Shown one piece after another: positions 57,091-64,000 of a stretch of 64,000 nucleotides of DNA. A program made the position numbers and the translations under genes. The stretch lies in assembly GCA_015680685.1 (NCBI GenBank), contig MNCI01005895.1:1048285-1112284 (forward strand), read 5' to 3'. Below the pieces are notes generated by a model. That model saw nothing but the letters and a program-made list of their open reading frames with translations. It made no database searches and was not told where the DNA came from. Position 1 is the first letter of the stretch. Every line of letters begins with the position of its first letter. Source of the stretch: Gnetum montanum. Taxonomy: Eukaryota > Streptophyta > Gnetopsida > Gnetales > Gnetaceae.

Positions 57091-57100
57091 TGTGGGAGTA
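57091..57100 (+). other. Polypurine tract of the 18-kb element
   Basis: TGTGGGAGTA immediately before the 3' LTR. The upstream GAGGACGAGTTTT is shared with F1 at 21,791-21,803. Confidence 0.7.
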
Positions 57101-57900
57101 TGATGAATTATATTATTTTCATTTGCTCTGATGTTAGGTACCTAATGTCGGAGCCCAAATGTGATGTTGGGTATCTAACGTCAAGGGGTATACACTGGCC
57201 TATAAATATAGCATTGGCACTCCTGATTTGGCATCAGTTTTTGCAGTTTCTAGTCAAAATAGTGAAACTCTTGTAGTTTATTTTTTCTAGAGTTAGAATA
57301 TTTTTTGAGTGCCAATAGAAAGAGTCTAAGTGTGTATGATTTTTTGTTCGAACACTGATGTACCTAAGCACAGCAGTGTGATGGGAATAAAAACAAACTC
57401 TTTTGACAATCTTTGTAGCACTAAGAATAGATTAATGTTTCTTTTAATGCACTTTACTTTACTGCATTTCAATTAAGTAATTAATTTCTAGTTGTTAATG
57501 AACACAAGCATGACTAGTTTGAGTATACATATAGTACTTGGTAACCTAGCAACACTTAACATTTGGTAGCCCAATAGCATTATATCTGTTTAGGATTTGT
57601 CTAGGAAAGTTGGGCAATTACTTGTGTTATGCTAGCTAGGCAATAGATGAATTAAATCTTCAATTACTTGACCTTTTATTCTTGTTATAGGAGATCAAAT
57701 TTATAAAACGTAAAAGATAAAAAATCATGTACATCAATTACACTTAAACCATACCCTTGAGTAGTTGGGAAGACAATGAACGTTCTCAGTGCCCATTTCA
57801 CTTCTTAGAAGAACTATTGTACTAGAGAACCATAGGTCCACGGAATTCGACTGGATCGTGCGTAAATGCCTTAGTGATTCGTACGGTTGGGCATATGGGT
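57101..57900 (+). repeat. 3' LTR of the 18-kb element
   Basis: Starts TGATGAATTATA. TATAAATA is at 57,201-57,208, preceded by two or three AGGTAYCTAAYGTCRG words. It loses homology to the 5' LTR about 15 bp before the expected end. Confidence 0.85.
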
Positions 57901-58022
57901 TTGCTATGGCATTTGTAAGTTAGCACATCATAACAGCTCCTTCCACACACCACACCATCATAGTTCCTAATCACTGGTCAACATCTTTGTGGCCTTGCCT
58001 TCAGCCTTCAAGGTCCCATCAA
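57901..58022 (+). repeat. Right part of the tandem unit split by the 18-kb element
   Basis: Matches 39,487-39,645 with small indels (TTTGCTAYGRYATTTGTAAG, then 'AGCCTTCAAGGTYCCATCA'). Confidence 0.65.
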
Positions 58023-58499
58023 TTGTATAATATTGAAATTTGAAATTTGCCCATATACATGGGAGATGTTAAAACCCCGAAATAATTGTAACATTGGTTT
58101 ATCCCAAGATATATAGTCCAATCAAAACTTTATAACTTAGTACTGCTCAACATAATTTAACCTATGACTTAGATCTTTCAAATCAAAAATCTTACGAGTA
58201 GGATAACACTCATTATTATTACCCATATAAATGGTAAATTCAACTAAACAATTAACAATCTTAAGTTGTAGTATAAAGAAAATGGTAAATAAGAATGAAA
58301 TTTAACTAAAGTTAAGAAGAATATGTTTTACATTTTAACAAAACTTACTAAAAACAACGAATTCAATCGTGGAAATGCGTTACATTTTCACCCAACTTAC
58401 GAGAAGACAATGAATTCAATCGTCCAAAGGAATAATTAAGGGCAAAATTGAACCATGTGTGTGTTGAAATGTAAATTAAAACGAACATAAACAGCCATG
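58023..58499. other. Intergenic region upstream of the host gene
   Basis: No coding frame. Contains a diffuse duplication around 'ACGARTTCAATCGT' (58,357-58,371 and 58,410-58,422). Possible promoter region, but no convincing TATA box was found. Confidence 0.4.
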
Positions 58500-58749
58500 T
58501 ATCCATGTCTGCCGTAAGAGCGGCGTGATAATCTCCGAGAGTTACAAACCCTTTGGTTTTATCCGGTTCCCCTGGCAGGTTCAGGAATAGTTTCGAACAA
58601 GATTGATTAATTAATTATATTCTGTGAGGAAGAATTGGCATTTTAATTTCTTGTTTCGAACCTGGCTTGTGCTCCAAGAACTTCCAGACACATGACGGTT
58701 TTCTGATTCACGGTTACTTAGAGAAAGCTCACAGCTTTAGCACAGCCAA
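58500..58749 (+). promoter_or_regulatory. Candidate 5' noncoding exon of the host gene
   Basis: GC rises here relative to the flanks. A donor-like CAAGTGAGTT occurs at 58,748-58,757 and an acceptor-like GGTTCCAG ends at 59,145, 12 bp before the first in-frame ATG. A spliced 5' leader is plausible; transcripts would be needed to settle it. Confidence 0.35.
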
Positions 58750-58814
58750 GTGAGTTGATTTTTTATTATTTGTTCTCGAATTTTTTAAATGTCATTCTGG
58801 CAATATATATTGAA

Positions 58815-58973
58815 ATGGCTGCACGGAGTTCCAATTTCCGGCAGAGATGTATGAAGTTAGCAGGTTATTTGACGATGTATTTGAAAGGAAGTCTCAAGGA
58901 ACGAATGGAACATTCTGCAAACTCAGCATTGAAAATATTTAAAGTTGTTAATGAAGAGCTTGACCCATATTAA
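58815..58973 (+). CDS. Small ORF of unknown status, 52 codons
   Basis: ATG 58,815 to TAA 58,973, encoding a basic helical peptide (starts MAARSSNFRQRC, ends VNEELDPY) with balanced codon use for this region. It lies in the presumed first intron of the PTH-like gene, on the same strand. I do not recognise it. It could be an upstream ORF, an alternative first exon or a separate small gene. Its coding character rests only on composition and intact frame. Confidence 0.3.
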   Translation: MAARSSNFRQRCMKLAGYLTMYLKGSLKERMEHSANSALKIFKVVNEELDPY

Positions 58974-59157
58974 TTTGGTTTAAGGAGTATCTTACATGAA
59001 AACTATTGATGTATGCATGTGTTCACTAATTCCAGCGATTGATGATTATTCACTGTCACTCTTGTTTGTTCAATTTATAAAGTTTAGTATACTTTTCAGC
59101 CTGCAATTTCAATCTTCTAATTTTTATCCTTGGTATTGGTTCCAGATATTGTTCATA

Positions 59158-59878
59158 ATGCTCATTGTGCGGCAGCTTCCATCTTTTTCTGTAACCTATA
59201 GAGGATCAGTATTTGTGAAGCAGCACAGGAAGGACAGGATGCAACTATCATGCTTTTGCTCCTCACAGCTTTGTGCAAATAGTTCTGAAAATAACAATCC
59301 AAAACCTTGGCTGTTAGTGGGCTTGGGAAACCCAGGAAAGAAGTACCAAGGCACAAGGCATAATGTATGCATCGTGTATCGTGTCTATGAAAATAAATAA
59401 ATAATATATGCCTTTTGGCCTAAGGTATAAATAAATAATGTTCTTGACCTAAGCTATAAGCTAAAGTTTGACTCAAAAATTTCATTCTGTTCACCAGGTG
59501 GGCTTTGACATGATCGATTATATAGCAAAAGCTGAAGGCATCTCTTTCAATGCCATTCAATCAAAAGCGCTAATTGGAAAAGGCAATTCCTTGTCCCTAG
59601 ATTTCATTTAAGTTAGCTCAAAATTTGACCTGGCAAAAACGTTTCGTTTAAATGATGAAACTGAAATGGTATTTTAATTATGTCTGTATAGATCCCTAGG
59701 AAATTCAGTGAACAATGTTATTTGCAGACAGTATAATGAATTTCAGATGTATCATAATCTTTATATAATTTGATTTAGTGTTCCTTACACGCTTGCATAT
59801 TATGTTACAGGAAACATTGGGAATACACCTGTTCTTATTGCAAAGCCCCAAACATTTATGAACTTGAGTGGTGAAGCT
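59158..59878 (+). CDS. Peptidyl-tRNA hydrolase / CRS2-family protein, 5' exons
   Basis: Exons 59,158-59,364, 59,498-59,582 and 59,811-59,878 join in one open frame; the rest lies beyond the window. The N-terminal about 44 residues are Ser/Arg/Cys-rich and look like a plastid transit peptide. The enzyme core starts 'WLLVGLGNPGKKYQGTRHN', with the substrate-binding Asn of GLGNPG and catalytic His of TRHN. Exon 3 adds PQTFMNLSGEA, with the Met-Asn pair that contacts peptidyl-tRNA. Pth releases peptides from stalled tRNA. Plant paralogues (CRS2) instead help splice plastid group II introns, and the 'IQSKALIGKG' stretch is close to CRS2. Intron 2 has a GC donor (59,583). The exact start is uncertain because an acceptor-like site lies 12 bp upstream. 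Confidence 0.85.
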
Positions 59879-59982
59879 GTAAGTACCCATTTTTTACTGT
59901 TACAATTGTCACTCTTGGGAAATTTTATTTTGCCAGGTTTTTGATGTAAATATATTTTTGAAAACCTGATGCTACCTTTAAT

Positions 59983-60034
59983 TAGTGAATCTCACTTGGA
60001 GCATTTCGTAGTGAATCTCACTTGGAGCATTTCG
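59983..60034 (+). repeat. 26-bp tandem duplication in intron 3
   Basis: TAGTGAATCTCACTTGGAGC... (26 bp) occurs at 59,983-60,008 and is repeated exactly at 60,009-60,034. Confidence 0.9.
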
Positions 60035-61522
60035 TCTGAGCCGCAGCTGGTCTTGAGCATCAGTATATGAATTTGAAAGTATCTTTGGAAGTTTATGCTT
60101 CAAATTTTTTGGGTGACCATAAGAAATTTGCCATCTTGAAATTTTTCCAGTTTCCTAACCACCGATCTCTATATGTCACAGATAACTGATTTTTCGAATT
60201 GACAAAGCCTTGCAGAAATTATTTTTCAACACATAAGATATTCTCATCTTGTAATGCCCAAAAAAAAAAAAAAAACCTTTATCACTGTATTCCTTTATCT
60301 CATACTCCCCTTTCGAAAACATTCTGGCTCAGCAAATGCACAATGAATATTTTACTTTTTTATAGATTAATATCCCATTACTACTTAAACATATAACTTA
60401 GGGAACTATCTATGAAATACGACCCTGGCTTTCCACCAATGATGAATTTGCAAACAGGACTGCATCACGTAGCAGTTCTTTAGACCATCATCTTATCCAA
60501 CATATTTGCCTTATAACTTTTAGGTTGGATATAATATTTTGATGTTCTAGAGTAAGAGAATAGACATCAATTACATCATAAATTCATAACTAGTGACAAA
60601 CAAGTGTTGCACTTTCCATTAAGGGGATGTCACTGCCTATTTATTGGAATGCAAAAACATTCCCATGGAGTTCCATTATTGAACTCCAATGGAAAGTGAC
60701 TGGTTGACCAATTAACAGACTGAAACAACCTTTGCAGATAGTCTAAGATATTATGAAATAGAGATAAATGAAATGAAACTTAGTTGTCTGTGAAAAAAAT
60801 TTCTGGTTTTTGATTCATGAGAAATATAGATATGTTGGATCATTGTTTTCAACAGAAGGGTCATGCATGTGACTTGGCATTTTCGTTGGCAGTAGTAATT
60901 GTTTGTGTTGACATGGCTAGACAAGGTAATTTGTTAGAGTTTTGTTTTACGTCACTTGACAACTCTAATATACCTAAGGATCTTGTGGTTAGGCATATAG
61001 CAAGTTGACTAATTAACTTAATCCCAACTTAACTTGGTATCACTATTTTGATATAATTTGTAATCATAATCTGAATACATTGCAATCTTGATTTGTAACT
61101 TGATCATTGTTGGTCTTATGATGGAGATCATAGTCATCCCTAGTCAACTGTTTGATACGAACTTTGTGTACTACCACGGTTATGCTATGTAGCAACTATC
61201 TTTACTCCAACGAAGCCTCCTAGGTGATCTTTTGTTCCTCTCTAGGAAACTAGATCAAGCTTACGATTGGCACCTACTGTGATCTTTGGTTCTTCTGTAT
61301 AAAATTGGATTTTGACTCATTTCTAAGTCATACTTGGCACCTTTACTTCTTTGGTAAAGGATGCTTGATGATACCTTCAACTCTTTAGTTATAAAGTTTG
61401 TCAATTGTTATGATGATTATTCATTGTAACTTACTTATGGGTTATGATGTTTAAAGATAAGTTCTATTTAACTTTTTTTTGCTTTTTCTTCATTGTCATA
61501 GAAGGTGCTTCTTTTATTTAGT
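60035..61522 (+). other. Intron 3 sequence of the host gene
   Basis: No exon of the Pth family recognised. AT-rich intron sequence; the open frame at 60,817-61,008 shows no known motif. The intron is at least 4.1 kb, since no exon is seen before the window end. Confidence 0.55.
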
Positions 61523-61799
61523 TGTTGGTCTTATTTGGAAATTGAACAAAGAGATGAAATGAAATAGTTCTCTTTATTGAAGTTTATGAAAGATTGTGTA
61601 CAATGATTTATAGACCAGCCTTATTTTGTATTTCAGGAAACAAACTAAAAAAGAAAACCAATCTCATAGAAATTAGAAATGATAAAAATGGAAGCTATAA
61701 ATCAGGGAAAACAAACTCCACAAAAAAGTGCAATTAATCCCACAAACTCAGGAATTTACTTTGTCCACAAAATCAGGAATTTATTCAGTCTTTCCAATA
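61523..61799 (-). repeat. 3' LTR of the copia element
   Basis: Minus-strand start TATTGGAAAG beside the purine tract (TG decayed to TA). Left edge set at TGTTGG (61,523), which complements a CCAACA end. Length 277 bp, typical for short-LTR copia lineages. The left edge is tentative. Confidence 0.6.
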
Positions 61800-61806
61800 C
61801 TCCCCC

Positions 61807-64000
61807 TCAAGTTGGAAAATAGATATCTATCATTCCCAGCTTGCAAATTAAAGACTCAAAACCTGGTTTTGATAATGCTTTGGTGAGGATATCAGCCTCT
61901 TGATCCTTGGTAGGAATGTAAGCTAGGTTGATTGCTCCGGAGTCAATCTCATGCTTGATAAAGCTTTTATCTATTCTTACATGCTTCATTTGATCATGTT
62001 GAATTGGGTTGTGGACAATGCTTATTGTTGATTTACTATCACTGTAGAGCTTCATAGGACTTGAGAATGAAATTTTTAGATCCTTTAGAAGTCTCTTAAT
62101 CCAAATAAGCTTGCACACTCCTTGAGCAATTGCTTGGTACTCTGCTTCAATGCTGCTCCTTGCTACAACCGACTGTTTCTTACTCCTCCATATCACAAGA
62201 TTTCCCCATAATTTCACACAGTATCTAGTTGTGGATTTGCTATCTTCTACTGATTCAGCCCAATTTGCATCAACAAAGCCTTCCACCTCTTGAGATTCAC
62301 CTTTCTTGAACAAGAGTACCTTGCCAGGAGAGCCCTTTAGATATCTTAGTATATGATTGGCTGCCTCTAGATGTTGATTTGTAGGTGAATGCATAAATTG
62401 ACTGATCACACTCACACTGTAGGCAATGTCAAGTCTAGTAAGTGAAAGGTAGATCAGTTTTCCTACCAGACATTGATACTGGTCACGGTCAACTGGGGAA
62501 TCATTATATGTAGCCTTTTGTTTCCAATTCCTTTCCAATGGTGTGCTAGTTGGTTTACAACCTATTTTTCCTGTCTCCTTAAGCAAATCAAGAACATACT
62601 TTCTTTGGGTAACAAAGATCCCTTGTTTGCTTCTAGCAATCTCCATACCAAGGAAATACTTGAGGATCCCAAGGTCCTTGACTTGAAATTCATTCTTCAG
62701 TTTAGTCTTCAACTCTAAAATCTTTAAGTGGTCATCACGGGTAATCACAATATCATCCACATACACAATGAGAATGGACTTCTTTTTGCTTGATGATTGC
62801 TTAGTGAAGATTGTATGATTGGTCTGCCCTTGGGTGTATCCAAAACTCTGCAATGCTGAGCTACATCTTGTGAAGCAAGCTTTAGGAGGCTGTTTCAAAC
62901 CATACAATGACTTCTTAAGCTTGTACACTTTATTGCTTCCCATCTCAAATCCTGGTGGCATCTTCATAAACACTTCCTCCTCCAAATTTCCATTCAAAAA
63001 AGCATTCTTTACATCCATTTGGTAAAGATCCCATTCAAGATTTACTGCAAGTGACAACAATACCTTGATTGATTTCATCTTGGCAACATGGGCAAATGTT
63101 TCTTCATAGTCAATACCATAAGTCTAGGTGTATCCTCGAGCAACCAAGTGAGCTTTATACCTCTCTATCTCCCCATTAGGCCTGAACTTCATTGTGAATA
63201 TCCACTTGCAACCAACAACTTTCTTCCCACTAGGAAGATCAACTACCTCCCATGTTCCATTCTCTCGAAGTGCTCTCATCTCTTCTTCAATAGTTGCTCT
63301 CCATTTCGGATTTTGAAGGACTCTTTGAATATCTTTTGGAATTTCCACATTGTCAAGGCTAGTAACAAATGCCTTGTAATGATGAGACAGATTTGAGTAG
63401 GTTACCTGCCAAGAGATCGGATGTTGGGTACAAGTTTGAACACCTTTCTTGAGAGCAATAGGAAGATCCAAATTGTCAGATAACACCATACCTTCTTCCA
63501 TGGTTTAAGGATCTTCCCTTGGTTTAGATAGTTGCACAGTGTGGGGAGTCTTTGGTCTCCTTGAATAAACCATAATTGGTTTGGAGATGCTTGATTCTCC
63601 TCCTTGATTCAATTCATGATCACACTGATTTGAAGGGATTTGTTCGGTATGAGGATTGTCTGGTTTGGTTGGAGGTGGAGACTCGAATTAAGAATGAGAC
63701 AAAGATGGAAGTGAGATAGAGGGATCCCAATGGTCATCTTCACTCATCATCTCCCCTTGAAGAGAACTATTGGGATAAAACATTTGATCTTCCAACAAAG
63801 TTACATCATAAGAGACAGAATTTTCTGGAAGGGGGGTGAAAGCATCTGTATCCCTTTTGAGATGGAGAGTAGTTGGTAAAGACACACTTCAAGGATTTGG
63901 GATCAAGTTTACTCTTTTGTGGGTGATGATTATAGACATACGCAATGCAACCAAACACTCTAGGAGAAAGAGAGTTAAGAATACGGACATGAGGATAGGT
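61807..64000 (-). pseudogene. Copia pol (integrase end, RT, RNase H)
   Basis: 63,990-63,885 has the integrase C-terminal 'SPRVFGCIAYVYNHHP', and 63,885-63,520 a Ser/Pro-rich linker with frame breaks. RT begins at 63,501 (KWRATIEEEMRALRENGTW, GCKWIFTMKF) and continues from 63,078 (DVKNAFLNG, SLYGLKQPPKA, VYVDDIVI, the active site near 62,755). RNase H has FVDANWA, 'SSIEAEYQAIAQG' and 'LYSDSKSTI', ending at 61,807. One stop (TAG at 63,121-63,123, where the family has Gln) splits an otherwise continuous RT frame. Confidence 0.88.

Larger units (their letters stand above)
39939..57900 (+). mobile_element. 18-kb Athila-like Ty3/gypsy element, itself interrupted
   Basis: LTRs at 39,939-40,790 and 57,101-57,900 are alignable end to end at roughly 88% by eye. 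Between them lie an Athila-type primer site, gag, protease, RT/RNase H, integrase, a spacer with the conserved hairpin, an ORF3 remnant and a purine tract. Gag is split by the 8-kb element at 43,083-51,070. High LTR divergence and many stops mark an old insertion. No clean target duplication was seen, but the flanks reconstruct one repeat unit (39,785-39,938 with 57,901-58,022). Confidence 0.85.
61523..64000 (-). mobile_element. Ty1/copia retrotransposon inside intron 3, 3' part
   Basis: On the minus strand the order is integrase C-terminus, RT, RNase H, the classic purine tract CTTGAGGGGGAG (61,800-61,811) and a short LTR (61,523-61,799). The other LTR and gag are off the window. The frames are far better preserved than in any other element here, so this is probably the youngest insertion. 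Confidence 0.88.

Overview
The window looks like nuclear DNA of a seed plant with a large, repeat-rich genome. A long-intron, gymnosperm-like genome would fit, but the sequence does not prove it. Almost everything is LTR retrotransposon, nested several layers deep and at very different stages of decay. The only host gene I can support is the 5' part of a plastid-type peptidyl-tRNA hydrolase/CRS2-family gene (coding exons between 59,158 and 59,878). Its third intron runs off the window and holds a reverse-strand Ty1/copia element (61,523 to end).

Layout. (1) 1-22,815: the 3' half of an Athila-like Ty3/gypsy element (+), here called F1, with a pol-to-ORF3 spacer, an internal promoter, an additional reading frame (ORF3, 1,619-2,621 continued at 19,896-21,652) and a 3' LTR. 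ORF3 is split by a 17.3-kb Tat-like Ty3/gypsy element on the minus strand (2,622-19,895, target duplication GGACC). That element has gag, protease, RT, two RNase H domains and a deleted integrase. Between protease and RT it also carries a plus-strand gene of about eight exons with its own TATA box (8,838-13,559). (2) 22,816-26,336: gag, primer site and LTR of another Athila-like element (-), E1. (3) 27,334-33,850: a non-autonomous copia-type element (+) with gag and an additional ORF but no pol. (4) 34,449-38,742: 3' LTR, ORF3 and internal promoter of a further Athila-like element (-), E3. (5) 39,939 to about 57,900: an 18-kb Athila-like element (+) with gag, protease, RT/RNase H, integrase and an ORF3 remnant. 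Its gag is interrupted by an 8-kb pol-less Tat-like element (43,083-51,070, target duplication ACTCC). (6) 58,023-64,000: the host gene with its copia insertion.

The most interesting pattern cuts across these families. The Tat-like, Athila-like and copia-like elements each carry an additional gene (intron-bearing and antisense in the first, intronless and sense in the others). Each has its own palindromic word in arrays in two places: upstream of the TATA box in the LTR, and around a separate TATA box that drives the additional gene. The words differ by family: AGCGTATACGCT, a GATATC-centred 14-mer, and TAGACGTCTA with its CpG-decayed forms. This resembles, by analogy only, the anti-silencing protein and cognate-motif systems of VANDAL transposons.

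Single N characters in the window coincide with exact direct or inverted copies of nearby sequence and look like assembly joins, not biology. Nearly all element reading frames are broken, mostly by changes of the type expected from deamination of methylated cytosine (TGG to TAG/TGA, CAA/CAG to TAA/TAG), so they are annotated as pseudogenes.
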